The notes: a model not told the origin generated them from the sequence alone. DNA of 64,000 nt from Clostridium gelidum (GCF_019977655.1 NZ_AP024849.1:2451001-2515000); one strand, 5' to 3'. Shown: positions 8,795 through 17,811, numbered from the stretch's first letter. A program made the numbers and translations.

Positions 8795-9322
8795 ATGAAT
8801 TTTATTATTGAAATAGGAAACACAAATGATATTGATGAATTAGAAAAGCTTTATAACGATTTAAATGATCATTTGAAAGAGAAAGTAAACTATCCTGGAT
8901 GGAGAAAGGGTATATATCCTGTTCGGCAAAATGCAATTGATGGAGTTAAACATGATAATCTCTATGTAGCAAAACATAATGGGAAAATCGTTGGTTCCAT
9001 TATTTTAAGTAATGAACCTGAAACTGCATACTATAATACTAAATGGGGATTTGAGTCGGACTATACAGATGTTTTTGTTGTACATACATTTGTAGTTCAT
9101 CCAGAATTTTTAAAATGTGGTGTAGGCAAAGCATTAATGGACTTTTCTATTGAATATAGTATTAAGTCACACGTCAAGTCAATTAGATTGGATGTTTATG
9201 AAAAAAATATACCTGCCATCAGGCTGTATGAAAAGTGTGGGTTTAAATATATTGATACAGTTGATTTAGGTCTTGGAAATTACGGGTTGAATTGGTTTAA
9301 ACTATATGAAAAATTAATATGA
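8795..9322 (+). CDS. GNAT family N-acetyltransferase
   Basis: A 175-residue single GNAT domain. The strand VVHTFVVHPEFLKCGVGKALM contains the acetyl-CoA pyrophosphate loop (CGVGKA, in place of the usual Q/RxxGxG/A), and the C-terminal motif IRLDVYEKNIPAIRLYEKCGF is the standard GNAT motif B. It transfers an acetyl group from acetyl-CoA to an amine; the acceptor is unknown. GAGAAAGG is the ribosome-binding site. Other small GNAT subfamilies cannot be separated by eye. Confidence 0.78.
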   Translation: MNFIIEIGNTNDIDELEKLYNDLNDHLKEKVNYPGWRKGIYPVRQNAIDGVKHDNLYVAKHNGKIVGSIILSNEPETAYYNTKWGFESDYTDVFVVHTFVVHPEFLKCGVGKALMDFSIEYSIKSHVKSIRLDVYEKNIPAIRLYEKCGFKYIDTVDLGLGNYGLNWFKLYEKLI

Positions 9323-9446
9323 GATAATTAGCATAATATTATTTTATGATGAATTATTACAAAGTTATACACTAAAAAATATAAAACAAAAGGAAGTGAA
9401 TTTTAGTAGGGGTATTTATAATACACACTCTCACTAAAAACTAATT

Positions 9447-10334
9447 ATGGAACAATTTAAATTTATAAAAAATTATTTAAAGAATGATAAATACAGAAAG
9501 AGTTTTAATGAATTAGGTAAGAAAACTTTTAGTATTAATTTTGATCAATGGTATAGGGAAGGATATTTAGGTGATAATTATATAAATTACTCTTTTCTTC
9601 ATGAAGAAAAAGTTGTAGCAAATGTGTCTGCAAATAAGTTTAATATAATTCATAATGGAGAACTTAAAAAAGCAATTCAACTTGGAACAGTTATGACAGA
9701 TGAACATTATAGAAATAAGGGACTCATTAGAAAGCTTATGGATACAATATTAAAAGAATATGAAAATTATGATTTAATTTATTTGTTTGCAAATGATAGT
9801 GTACTAGATTTTTATCCTAAGTTTGGATTTAAGAAAGTAATAGAAGGCAAATATGAACTAGATGCTAAGGAAATAACTGGGTTAGAATTAAACAATTGCA
9901 AAGTTATTAAATTAGATTTAGAAAATGAAGAACATAAAAATATTATTAAAAGATTAGCTAAAAATAGAGTTCCAATATCACAAGAACTTGGAATTATTAA
10001 TTATAGTAGCATACTTAACTTATATTGTAATTATGAGTTTAGAGATGATTTATATTATATAAAGGAAGAAGATACCATTATAATTTTTAGAAGAGAAAAT
10101 AATGTTGTTAATCTTTTTGATATTTTAAGTTCAGATGATTTTGATTTGGATAATATTATTTCAAAAGTTATTAGGAAAGAGGACAAGTCAATACAATTTA
10201 ATTTTATACCAAAGAGTAAAAAGTATAAAATAAATTTTGAATTAGAGGAAAATACAGGAGATACTTTATTTGTTAAAGAAGGAAAAGGAAATTTAGAAGA
10301 TGGAATATTATTTCCTAAAACATCACATACATAA
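9447..10334 (+). CDS. GNAT family acetyltransferase with C-terminal extension
   Basis: A 295-residue protein whose first 140 residues form an Acetyltransf_9-like GNAT fold: QLGTVMTDEHYRNKGLIRKLM carries the acetyl-CoA loop and FANDSVLDFYPKFGFKKV is the motif B strand. The C-terminal half resembles the accessory domain of Eis-like acetyltransferases but is not clearly assignable. A stop codon lies immediately upstream in frame at 9441, so translation cannot begin earlier. The ATG at 9447 has no good Shine-Dalgarno; the nearest purine-rich site is more than 40 bases away. The gene may be weakly translated or have lost its natural start. Confidence 0.7.
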   Translation: MEQFKFIKNYLKNDKYRKSFNELGKKTFSINFDQWYREGYLGDNYINYSFLHEEKVVANVSANKFNIIHNGELKKAIQLGTVMTDEHYRNKGLIRKLMDTILKEYENYDLIYLFANDSVLDFYPKFGFKKVIEGKYELDAKEITGLELNNCKVIKLDLENEEHKNIIKRLAKNRVPISQELGIINYSSILNLYCNYEFRDDLYYIKEEDTIIIFRRENNVVNLFDILSSDDFDLDNIISKVIRKEDKSIQFNFIPKSKKYKINFELEENTGDTLFVKEGKGNLEDGILFPKTSHT

Positions 10335-10347
10335 AATGGTGAGAGAT

Positions 10348-10386
10348 AAATTGCTATACTGAATTAATTCAGTATAGCAATTTATT
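10348..10386 (+). terminator. Perfect 36-bp palindromic terminator
   Basis: The stretch 10348-10383 is a perfect inverted repeat (AAATTGCTATACTGAATT and its complement) directly after the acetyltransferase gene. Flanking A and T runs suit termination in both directions and separate it from the S-box promoter downstream. Confidence 0.6.
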
Positions 10387-10433
10387 ATTAAGCAAAGATT
10401 ATTTATATAATTTTATTAAATATATAGAAAGTA

Positions 10434-10462
10434 TTGACAGTATTATAAAATGAATATATACT
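10434..10462 (+). promoter_or_regulatory. Sigma-A promoter of the methionine operon
   Basis: TTGACA (10434-10439) and TATACT (10457-10462) are separated by 17 bases. Transcription would begin near 10469, about 40 bases before the SAM riboswitch. Confidence 0.75.
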
Positions 10463-10504
10463 AAACCCATAGGAAATAAGGAAAAGAATTAAATAAAGAA
10501 ATAA

Positions 10505-10673
10505 GAACTTATCAAGAGTGGTGGAGGGATAGGCCCTGTGAAGCCCAGCAACTAGATTATTAATTTATTTATTAATAATTTGTGGTGCTAATTCCTGCAG
10601 CTTTTGCTGATAGATAAGAGAGTAAATTTTCGGGAGCATTTTAAGTGCTAGAGTTTATTCTCTAGCACTTTTA
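10505..10673 (+). promoter_or_regulatory. SAM-I (S-box) riboswitch with expression platform
   Basis: The aptamer spans about 10505-10621. It contains the conserved blocks ATCAAGAGTGGTGGAGGGA, CCCTGTGAAGCCCAGCAAC, GGTGCTAATTCC and GATAGATAAGAG, closing the P1 helix (CTTATC with GATAAG). The platform is visible: GAGAGTAAA (10618-10626) can pair with TTTATTCTC (10654-10662) to form an antiterminator, which competes with the terminator at 10643-10673. With SAM bound, P1 sequesters the antiterminator strand and transcription stops. The switch therefore turns the downstream aminotransferase and methionine transporter genes on when SAM is scarce. Confidence 0.95.
10643..10673 (+). terminator. S-box terminator
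   Basis: AAGTGCTAGAG (10643-10653) pairs perfectly with CTCTAGCACTT (10660-10670) around TTTATT and is followed by TTAT. It is the OFF-state hairpin of the SAM riboswitch. Confidence 0.9.
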
Positions 10674-10822
10674 TATTATAAAAAATAGATCTTAATTATA
10701 AAAAATAGAGTAATTTATTTTGCAATCTTAAATCATGGTAATTAGATAGGAATTATTAAAATGAATAGTAAATAAAAAGATATAGAGAAGTAATTAGATT
10801 ATAAAATTAGGGGGTAACAAAC

Positions 10823-11983
10823 ATGCCAAAGTTAAGTAACAGGTTAGACTGGTTTTCTGAATCAATAATCAGAAAAATGACAAGAATAGCTAACCAATAT
10901 GGGGCAATAAATCTTTCACAAGGGTTTCCAGATTTTGATCCACCAAAGGAAATACTTGAAGCACTAAAAGATGTTTCGAATAAAGGACCACATCAGTATT
11001 CAATTACATGGGGAGCTCAAAACTTTAGAGAAAAATTAGCTTTAAAACAAGAAAAATTTATGGGTATAGATATAAATCCAGATGAGAATGTTCTTGTAAC
11101 CTGCGGAAGTACTGAAGCAATGATGTGCGCAATGATGAGCGTTTGTAATCCAGGAGATAAGGTTATAGTATTTTCACCGTTCTATGAAAACTACACAGCC
11201 GATGCGATTTTATCAGGTTCAGAACCAATATATGTGGAGTTAAAACCACCAGCTTTTAATTTTGACAAACAAGAATTAAGAAATGCATTCAAGCAAAATC
11301 CAAAGGCACTAATTCTTTGCAATCCATCAAATCCAACAGGGAAGGTATTTACAAAAGAAGAACTTTTATATATAGGAAGTCTTGCAAAAGAATATGATAC
11401 TTTTGTAATTACAGACGAAGTTTATGAACATATAATATTTAAGCCTTATAAACATACTTATTTAGCATCCTTAGAAGATATGTTTGAAAGGACAATATCA
11501 TGTAGTTCATTATCTAAAACCTATTCTATTACAGGGTGGAGGCTTGGATATATAATAGCTAATAAAGATGTAATAGATAATTGTAAAAAGGTTCATGATT
11601 TTTTAACCGTCGGAGCAGCAGCACCACTTCAAGAAGCTGCAATTAAAGGTTTGGAATTTGGCCAAGATTACTATGATAAATTAAATGATATATATGAAAA
11701 GAAGAAGAGTTTATTCTTAAATGGTTTAGATAAAATAGGACTAAAGTATTATGAACCACAAGGTGCATATTATGTCATGGTTGACATATCTGAATTTGGA
11801 TATGAGGATGACTATGAATTTTGCAAATGGCTTGCAAAAGAAATTGGGGTAGCAGCAGTTCCAGGTTCAAGTTTCTTTAGAGGAAAAGTAAATAATTATA
11901 TAAGATTCCATTTTGCTAAAAAAGAAGAAACCTTAATAGAAGCACTTAAAAGGCTTGAAAAACTTAAAGAGTATAAAAAGTAA
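10823..11983 (+). CDS. PLP-dependent class I/II aminotransferase, probable methionine aminotransferase
   Basis: A 386-residue fold-type I aminotransferase with NLSQGFPDF near the N-terminus, the cofactor aspartate in ITDEVYEH, and the Schiff-base lysine K232 in SSLSKTYSITGWRLGY. The sequence is of the YbdL/aspartate-aminotransferase type that uses methionine, glutamine or aromatic amino acids. It is the first gene under the SAM riboswitch, ahead of the MetQNI methionine transporter. A role interconverting methionine and 4-methylthio-2-oxobutanoate is therefore the best inference. GGGGGTAA precedes the start. Length is normal. Kynurenine or aspartate aminotransferase are alternatives; the riboswitch context argues for methionine. 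Confidence 0.85.
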   Translation: MPKLSNRLDWFSESIIRKMTRIANQYGAINLSQGFPDFDPPKEILEALKDVSNKGPHQYSITWGAQNFREKLALKQEKFMGIDINPDENVLVTCGSTEAMMCAMMSVCNPGDKVIVFSPFYENYTADAILSGSEPIYVELKPPAFNFDKQELRNAFKQNPKALILCNPSNPTGKVFTKEELLYIGSLAKEYDTFVITDEVYEHIIFKPYKHTYLASLEDMFERTISCSSLSKTYSITGWRLGYIIANKDVIDNCKKVHDFLTVGAAAPLQEAAIKGLEFGQDYYDKLNDIYEKKKSLFLNGLDKIGLKYYEPQGAYYVMVDISEFGYEDDYEFCKWLAKEIGVAAVPGSSFFRGKVNNYIRFHFAKKEETLIEALKRLEKLKEYKK

Positions 11984-12142
11984 TTTAAGTATCAAAGTAA
12001 AAAATAAAAATGAATAAGTGCTATAAAAATTTAAAAATTAAAATCTAATATTAATGTAAATAAAATCAATAAATAATTTTAAAATAAAATTAATAATTGA
12101 TAATTATATAAAAATAAGCAATGAAATTTAGGGGGAAACGTA

Positions 12143-12985
12143 ATGAATATTTTAAAAAAGGTAACAGCATTAGCAATTTTAGGAACTATAGGAATAGGTT
12201 TAGTAGGTTGTGGAAGTAATACGGATGCAAAGAAAGCAGAAGATAAAAAAGCAAATAAGAATATTGTAGTTGGAGTATGCCCAGGACCTTATGGAGATAT
12301 GGTTAAGGAAGTCTTAGCTCCAGCTCTAAAAACTAAAGGTTATACAGTAACAACTAAAGAATTTAGTGATTATATCCAACCAGATAAAGCTTTAGATAAT
12401 AAAGAAATTGATGCCAATTTATTTCAACACAGCGAATATTTAAAGAAATTTAGTGCAGATAACAATTTAAAGCTTTCAGCAGTAAAAGTTGTTCCAACAC
12501 TTGGAATGGGAATATTCTCTAAAGAATTAACATCATTAGATCAATTAAAAGATGGTGCTAAAATAGCAATTCCAAATGATGCTTCAAATTTAGCAAGAGC
12601 TTTAAAATTATTAAAGGCGAATGGAGTAATTAAATTAAAAGATAATGTTGATGAAACTAAAGCAACTGAAAAAGATGTTGCAGAAAATCCTAAAAACATT
12701 AAATTTACTCCAATTGAAGGTGCTCAACTTGCTAGAAGTATAGATAGTGTTGATGCAGCAGCTATTCCAGGAAACTTTGCATTTGCTTCTAAATTTGATT
12801 ATTCTAAAGCATTAGCTGTTGAAGCATTAACAGAAAATTATAAAAATGTCATAGCTGTAAGAACAGAAGATTTAGATAGTGAACTTGGAAAAGATATAAA
12901 AGAAGCAGTAGAATCTAAAGAATTTAAGGATGCTATAGAGAAGGGTCAATTTAAAGACTTTACAAAACCAGATTGGTGGAAATAA
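12143..12985 (+). CDS. metQ: Methionine ABC transporter substrate-binding lipoprotein
   Basis: A 280-residue NlpA/MetQ family protein. The signal peptide ends in the lipobox LVGC, with lipid-modified C23, so it is anchored on the outer face of the membrane. The mature part begins with a short charged linker and then the conserved VGVCPGPYGDM. The later blocks (AIPNDASNLARAL, AAIPGNFA) are typical of methionine-binding family members. It captures D- or L-methionine for MetN/MetI encoded immediately downstream. AGGGGGA serves as ribosome-binding site. The 158-bp gap before it shows no terminator, so the S-box likely controls it as part of one operon. Confidence 0.93.
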   Translation: MNILKKVTALAILGTIGIGLVGCGSNTDAKKAEDKKANKNIVVGVCPGPYGDMVKEVLAPALKTKGYTVTTKEFSDYIQPDKALDNKEIDANLFQHSEYLKKFSADNNLKLSAVKVVPTLGMGIFSKELTSLDQLKDGAKIAIPNDASNLARALKLLKANGVIKLKDNVDETKATEKDVAENPKNIKFTPIEGAQLARSIDSVDAAAIPGNFAFASKFDYSKALAVEALTENYKNVIAVRTEDLDSELGKDIKEAVESKEFKDAIEKGQFKDFTKPDWWK

Positions 12986-13012
12986 TAATTTTATAAAGGT
13001 TGATTAATAAGA

Positions 13013-13056
13013 TGTGTGAACTAATATCCACCAATAGGTTGGAATAAGTTCACACA
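13013..13056 (+). other. Intercistronic hairpin between metQ and metN
   Basis: TGTGTGAACT (13013-13022) pairs perfectly with AGTTCACACA (13047-13056), with further pairing inside. There is no T tract, so it is probably an mRNA-stabilising or partial-attenuation hairpin that lets metQ be expressed above metN and metI. Confidence 0.5.
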
Positions 13057-13081
13057 AAATTGTCAAAAGGTGGTGAATATA

Positions 13082-14110
13082 GTGATTGAATTAAAAAATA
13101 TAAATGTTGAATTTGAATTAAAAGGTGATATTGTACAGGCTGTAAAAGACGTAAATTTAACAGTTAACAAGGGTGAAGTATTTGGAATTGTAGGATTAAG
13201 TGGAGCTGGAAAGAGTACATTAGTTAGAGTTATTAATTTACTTCAAAAGCCATCATCTGGACAAGTTATTATAAATGGAAAAGACATAACTAGTTTAAAC
13301 AGAGGCGAACTTAGAAAGACAAGGCTAAAAATAGGAATGATATTTCAACACTTCAATTTAATAAGTGGAAAGACAATATATGAAAATATTGAGTTTGTAC
13401 TTAAAGCGAATAATTATCCTAAGGAGAAAAGAAGAGATAGAATTAATGAACTCTTAAGTCTAGTAAATTTAAAGGATAAAGAAGATGCATATCCTTCAAA
13501 TTTAAGTGGTGGACAAAAGCAAAGAGTTGGTATTGCAAGAGCTATTGCTAACGAACCGGAAATTTTGCTTTGTGATGAAGCAACTTCTGCATTAGATTTA
13601 GAAAATACTGAAGAAATTTTAAATCTTTTAAAAGATATAAAAGATAAAACAGGAATTACAATTGTATTTATTACACATGAAATGGAAGTTGCAAAGAAAT
13701 TTTTTAATAGAGTTGCAGTAATGAGCAAGGGTGAAATTATTGAAGTTAAGGATATATATTCAATATTTTCAGATCCACAACATGAAGTTACTAAATCTTT
13801 GATAAGCAAGAATTCTAATTTACAATTACCTAAAGAAGTTTTAAATTCTATAAACAAAGGGGAAATCATTAAGATTCATTATAAAGGAGATAATAGTTTA
13901 AAACCAGTTATATCAGAAGCTGCTAAAAATTTCAAAGTAGATATAAGTATTATTCATGGGAAAATAGATTATATAGATGGAAAGCCAGTTGGAACATTAA
14001 TTGTAAATATAATTGGAGAAAAAGAAGAAATAAGTAAGGCAAAAACTTACATAAATAATAATGTAGTTAAGACTGAAAGAATTGTTAATGAATATATGGA
14101 GGTGATTTAA
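13082..14110 (+). CDS. metN: Methionine ABC transporter ATP-binding protein
   Basis: A 342-residue ATPase with Walker A GLSGAGKST (38-46, K44), signature LSGGQ (141-145), Walker B ILLCDE (D165, E166) and H-loop FITHE. The C-terminal 90 residues form the NIL domain, which in MetN binds methionine and inhibits transport, so uptake is likely feedback-controlled at the protein level. Two GTG codons could start it, at 13070 and 13082; the second is chosen because AGGTGG (13068-13073) lies eight bases before it. It powers MetI at the inner face of the membrane. The stop is followed after three bases by metI. Confidence 0.95.
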   Translation: MIELKNINVEFELKGDIVQAVKDVNLTVNKGEVFGIVGLSGAGKSTLVRVINLLQKPSSGQVIINGKDITSLNRGELRKTRLKIGMIFQHFNLISGKTIYENIEFVLKANNYPKEKRRDRINELLSLVNLKDKEDAYPSNLSGGQKQRVGIARAIANEPEILLCDEATSALDLENTEEILNLLKDIKDKTGITIVFITHEMEVAKKFFNRVAVMSKGEIIEVKDIYSIFSDPQHEVTKSLISKNSNLQLPKEVLNSINKGEIIKIHYKGDNSLKPVISEAAKNFKVDISIIHGKIDYIDGKPVGTLIVNIIGEKEEISKAKTYINNNVVKTERIVNEYMEVI

Positions 14111-14113
14111 TAA

Positions 14114-14776
14114 ATGGATTCTACAATTGAAATATTAAAAAGTGAACTTGGGCAAGCTGTTTTAGATTCAGGAAAAATGATTGGAACAGCAATGATTATA
14201 TCTTTAATTATTGGAGGAGCATTAGGTCTTCTTTTGTATTTAACCTCTAGTAAGTTATTTTTTAAAAACAAGCTAATTAATTCTATTGCAGGATTTGTTA
14301 TTAATATAATTCGTTCACTTCCATTTATAATACTGCTTGTCTTATTACTTCCACTTACTAAGATAATAGTTGGATCTAATATTGGGCCAGAGGCTGCAAC
14401 AGTACCTATTACAATTGCTGCTATTGCTTTTTTTGCAAGACTTTCTGAAGGTGCTTTTAGTGAAGTAGATAATGGTGTTATAGAAGCAGCTATATCCTCT
14501 GGAGCAAGTTTATATCTTATTCTATCAGATGTATTAATAGTAGAAGCATTTCCAAGTTTAATAAGAGGAATTACAGTTAATTTAGTAAGCTTAATTGGAT
14601 TTTCAGCTATGGCAGGAATTGTTGGTGGAGGCGGAATAGGAGACTTAGCAATAAGGTATGGATATTATAGATATGAAACTGGAGTTATGATAGTAACAGT
14701 TCTTATTTTGTTAATATTAGTACAATCTATTCAAATTTTTGGAGATATACTTGCTACAAGGTTTTCTAGAAGATAG
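14114..14776 (+). CDS. metI: Methionine ABC transporter permease
   Basis: A 220-residue integral membrane protein with about five hydrophobic helices and the EAA-type coupling loop (EAAISSGASLYLILSDVLIVEAFPS in outline, residues about 124-150) that docks on MetN. GGAGGTGATT, overlapping the end of metN, is the ribosome-binding site. Size and order (metQ, metN, metI) are those expected of a MUT-family methionine importer, and it lies in the S-box-controlled operon. Confidence 0.94.
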   Translation: MDSTIEILKSELGQAVLDSGKMIGTAMIISLIIGGALGLLLYLTSSKLFFKNKLINSIAGFVINIIRSLPFIILLVLLLPLTKIIVGSNIGPEAATVPITIAAIAFFARLSEGAFSEVDNGVIEAAISSGASLYLILSDVLIVEAFPSLIRGITVNLVSLIGFSAMAGIVGGGGIGDLAIRYGYYRYETGVMIVTVLILLILVQSIQIFGDILATRFSRR

Positions 14777-14874
14777 AAAACTTATATAATGAAAAAGATA
14801 ATTTTGATATACTAGATGTAGAATTTAATGATTTTATGTCTAGTTATTTTTATAAATTTATAGGGGGCAAAAAC

Positions 14875-16242
14875 ATGGAATATAGTCAATTGAAAAACAT
14901 AATTAAGGATGAAAATAGAGTTATTTTAGGAGAACATATAGAAAAAGAATATTTAACTGATGGTTTAGCCTTAGAATATGGAGAAGCAGATGCATTAGTT
15001 TTTGTGAAAAATACTAATGAGGTTGTTAATATTATAAGGTTTGCCAATGAAAATTTAATGCCAGTTACTCCAAGAGGAGCTGGAACATGTCTTACAGGAG
15101 CAAGTATTCCAACGAAGAGAGGCATTATATTGGATTTATCTAAAATGAATAATATATTAGAATTAGATGAAGAAAATTTAAATATAACTATTGAGCCAGG
15201 AGTGCTACTAAAGGATTTACAAGATTATGTTGAATCAAAAAAATTATTTTATCCTCCAGATCCAGGAGAAAAAGCTTCAACTATTGGAGGAAATATTAGT
15301 ACTAATGCTGGAGGTATGAGGGCAGTAAAGTATGGTGTTACTAGAGATTATGTAAGAGAGCTTGAAATTGTATCTGGAGATGGAACAATTATTACTGTTG
15401 GAAGCAAAACAATTAAAAATAGTTCCGGATTAGATCTTAAAGATTTAATAGTAGGTTCAGAAGGTACCCTTGGAATTATAACTAAAATTACTCTAAAAGT
15501 TATACCAAAGCCTGCTGCATCAGTTAGTGTATTGATTCCATTTGATAATTTAAAAACCGGGGTTAATTGTATAAGTAAAATAATTAAATCAAATTCAAAT
15601 CCAACAGCTATAGAATTTATGGAAAATAACATTGTAGAAAACTCAGAAAAATTTGTGGATTTAAAACTTCCTTGTAATAATGGGAATGCTTATCTCTTAC
15701 TTACTTTTGATGGTGAAGAAGATGAAATATCAGCTAATATAAATAAAACTAGAGAAGTGGTTATAAATAATGGTGCATTAGATTTTAGGGAATTAAATGA
15801 AGAAGAAGCATTAAATGCGTGGACAATAAGAGGTGCGCTAGCTAGTTCGATTTGTCAAAACAATGAACAAGTTCCAATAGATATTGTAGTGCCAATAGAT
15901 AAAATACCACAGTTTGTGGAATTTACAAATGAATGTGGAAAAAAACATGGCATCCAAGTGATTTATTTTGGACATGCTGGTGATGGGAACATCCATGTAA
16001 GTGCAATTAGAAACTCTATGGAGAGTAATGAGTGGAAGCAAAGAACTCATAAATTATTAAATGAACTTTATAAAAAAAGTAATGAATTTAATGGACTTCC
16101 ATCAGGAGAACATGGAATAGGGTTAACAAAGAAAGAATACTTTGAGAAAGTTACAAAAGATGAAAATTTAGAATACATGAGAAACATAAAAAACATATTT
16201 GATAAGAACAATATTTTAAATATCGGGAAGGTTTACTGTTAA
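14875..16242 (+). CDS. FAD-linked oxidase, GlcD/D-2-hydroxyacid dehydrogenase family
   Basis: A 455-residue flavoprotein. The FAD_binding_4 domain contains TPRGAGTCLTGAS and the glycine-rich STIGGNISTNAGGMRAVKYG. The C-terminal FAD-oxidase_C domain contains YFGHAGDGNIHVS and the terminal HGIGLTKKEYF, typical of GlcD, D-lactate and D-2-hydroxyacid dehydrogenases. AGGGGGC before the ATG at 14875 fixes the start; an earlier in-frame ATG at 14836 lacks a site. It follows metI by about 100 bases without a terminator, so it probably belongs to the S-box operon. That suggests oxidation of D-2-hydroxy-4-methylthiobutanoate to the keto acid used by the first-gene aminotransferase. This role is inference; lactate or glycolate oxidation is possible. 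Confidence 0.85.
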   Translation: MEYSQLKNIIKDENRVILGEHIEKEYLTDGLALEYGEADALVFVKNTNEVVNIIRFANENLMPVTPRGAGTCLTGASIPTKRGIILDLSKMNNILELDEENLNITIEPGVLLKDLQDYVESKKLFYPPDPGEKASTIGGNISTNAGGMRAVKYGVTRDYVRELEIVSGDGTIITVGSKTIKNSSGLDLKDLIVGSEGTLGIITKITLKVIPKPAASVSVLIPFDNLKTGVNCISKIIKSNSNPTAIEFMENNIVENSEKFVDLKLPCNNGNAYLLLTFDGEEDEISANINKTREVVINNGALDFRELNEEEALNAWTIRGALASSICQNNEQVPIDIVVPIDKIPQFVEFTNECGKKHGIQVIYFGHAGDGNIHVSAIRNSMESNEWKQRTHKLLNELYKKSNEFNGLPSGEHGIGLTKKEYFEKVTKDENLEYMRNIKNIFDKNNILNIGKVYC

Positions 16243-16383
16243 TTAATATTAAGGATGTTAAATAAGAATATAAATTTCTGAAATTATTAGGATCAAATGA
16301 ATTTTAGTGGTATAAACAATAGAAGATACAATAAATTTGAGGTATAATATACTAAAAAGCAAAATTTCTAGGGGGCAATTAAA

Positions 16384-17448
16384 ATGAGCAAATATTGGAA
16401 TGATAAAGTAAAAGAAATAGAGCCTTACGTGCCAGGGGAACAGCCTAAGGACAAGCAATACATAAAGTTAAATACAAATGAAAATCCATATCCACCATCA
16501 AAAAAAGTTATGGAAGCTATGAAAAATGCAGTTAATGATGATTTGAAGCTTTATCCAGATCCAACTTGTAGTGATTTTACACTTGAAATAGCAAAATATT
16601 ATAATTTAGATTCAAATGAAATATTTGTTGGGAATGGTTCAGATGAAGTTTTAGCATTTGCATTTATGGCTTTTTTCTCTAAAGATAAGAAAATATTATT
16701 TCCGGATATAAGCTATAGTTTTTATATAGTTTATGCACAGCTTTTAAATTTGGATTATGAATTAGTTAAATTAGATGATAATTTTAATATACCATTAGAA
16801 GAATTGAAAAAGCAAAATGGAGGTGTAATAATACCTAATCCTAATGCGCCTACAGGAAAATATGTAGATATAGAATCTTTGAGAGATTTAGTTGAAGCAA
16901 ATAAAGATAGTGTGGTTATTATTGATGAGGCTTATATTGATTTCGGTGGAGAATCTATGGTTAAATTTATAAAAGATTATGATAATCTTTTAGTTATCCA
17001 AACATTATCAAAATCTCGATCACTCGCAGGACTTCGAGTTGGATTTGCACTAGGACATAAGGATTTGATTGAAGGCTTAAACAGAATTAAAAATAGTATA
17101 AATTCATATACCTTAGATAGAGTAGCTCTTGCGGGTGCTACTGAAGCAATGAAAGATAATGAACATTTTGAAGAGATAACTAAGAAAATTATTGATACAA
17201 GAGAAACAACAATGAAGTCTTTAGAAAAATTAGGATTTAATGTTTTGGAATCTAAAGCAAACTTTGTTTTTGCAAGTCATAATAAAGTATCTGGAAAACT
17301 TCTTTATGAAAGGTTGAAAGATAATGGAGTATTAGTAAGGTATTTTAATAAAGATAGAATAGATAACTTTTTAAGGATAACAATAGGAACAGATGAAGAA
17401 ATGGATATTTTAATTGAAAAGCTGGAGTTAATATTAAGTCAAAATTAA
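16384..17448 (+). CDS. hisC: Histidinol-phosphate aminotransferase family protein
   Basis: A 354-residue fold-type I aminotransferase of the HisC family: IKLNTNENPYPPS at the N-terminus, IPNPNAPTG for the cofactor loop, IDEAYIDFGG, and the PLP lysine in TLSKSRSLAGLRVGF. HisC makes L-histidinol phosphate from imidazole acetol phosphate, and relatives act on aromatic amino acids. No other his gene is nearby, so it may be a second, broader-range copy. AGGGGGC precedes the ATG. A TATAAT at 16343-16348 upstream suggests its own promoter, although no clear -35 is seen; read-through from the methionine operon is also possible. A long terminator follows. Confidence 0.85.
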   Translation: MSKYWNDKVKEIEPYVPGEQPKDKQYIKLNTNENPYPPSKKVMEAMKNAVNDDLKLYPDPTCSDFTLEIAKYYNLDSNEIFVGNGSDEVLAFAFMAFFSKDKKILFPDISYSFYIVYAQLLNLDYELVKLDDNFNIPLEELKKQNGGVIIPNPNAPTGKYVDIESLRDLVEANKDSVVIIDEAYIDFGGESMVKFIKDYDNLLVIQTLSKSRSLAGLRVGFALGHKDLIEGLNRIKNSINSYTLDRVALAGATEAMKDNEHFEEITKKIIDTRETTMKSLEKLGFNVLESKANFVFASHNKVSGKLLYERLKDNGVLVRYFNKDRIDNFLRITIGTDEEMDILIEKLELILSQN

Positions 17449-17460
17449 ATGATTTAAAAT

Positions 17461-17517
17461 ATAAGCTATATAATCTAAAGAAGTATATTCTTATAGATTA
17501 TATAGCTTATTTATTCT
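17461..17517. terminator. Long perfect hairpin terminator
   Basis: ATAAGCTATATAATCTA (17461-17477) is perfectly complementary to 17494-17510, followed by TTATTCTT. It closes the hisC transcript. Confidence 0.7.
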
Positions 17518-17582
17518 TTAGGAAATTATATCATTGGAATACTGAGGATCATATCTTGAACATATGACATATCTCATAAGTG

Positions 17583-17607
17583 TATGCTGAAATGGCATAT
17601 TTTTTTT
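17583..17607 (+). terminator. Short hairpin with T8 tract
   Basis: TATGC (17583-17587) pairs with GCATA (17595-17599) and is followed by eight T. A second mini-hairpin, AACTCAA/TTGAGTT, lies just after it. It may end a short transcript or act as a back-up terminator. Confidence 0.4.
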
Positions 17608-17706
17608 AACTCAATTTTTGAGTTGAAAATGTAAAATGTTCATGAAATTAGAAATCACGTCAAGTATGTATCTTATAAAAAGAAGTAAATTTTCAGCATA
17701 AATTAA

Positions 17707-17811
17707 TGAATCAATGATTCAATAAAAACAAAGATTTGATTTATAATTAATGAATCATTGCTCCTATTGCATAGTAACTGTATTATTTTTTGTTTAGTTC
17801 CATACTATAAT
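17707..17811 (+). promoter_or_regulatory. RpiR-type operator and promoter of the PTS unit
   Basis: The palindrome TGAATCAATGATTCA (17707-17721) is followed by a half site, TGAATCATTG (17751-17760), and a TATAAT box (17806-17811). The same order, including CCTATTG and AAATTGTAA around the -10 box, recurs upstream of the desulfidase gene at 21357-21480. The divergent RpiR regulator gene adjoins that second copy, so this is its likely regulon operator. Confidence 0.65.

Noticed and set aside
10823..11983. MetC/cystathionine lyase in the S-box operon
   Set aside because: The PLP lysine context SLSKTYSITGWRLGY belongs to class I/II aminotransferases, not to the Cys/Met metabolism PLP family.
13414..13869. 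151-codon antisense frame in metN
   Set aside because: It is a shadow of the strongly conserved ABC ATPase motifs on the plus strand.
16243..16383. T-box or second riboswitch before the HisC-type gene
   Set aside because: No specifier-loop layout, T-box sequence or S-box block is present; only a TATAAT box is seen.
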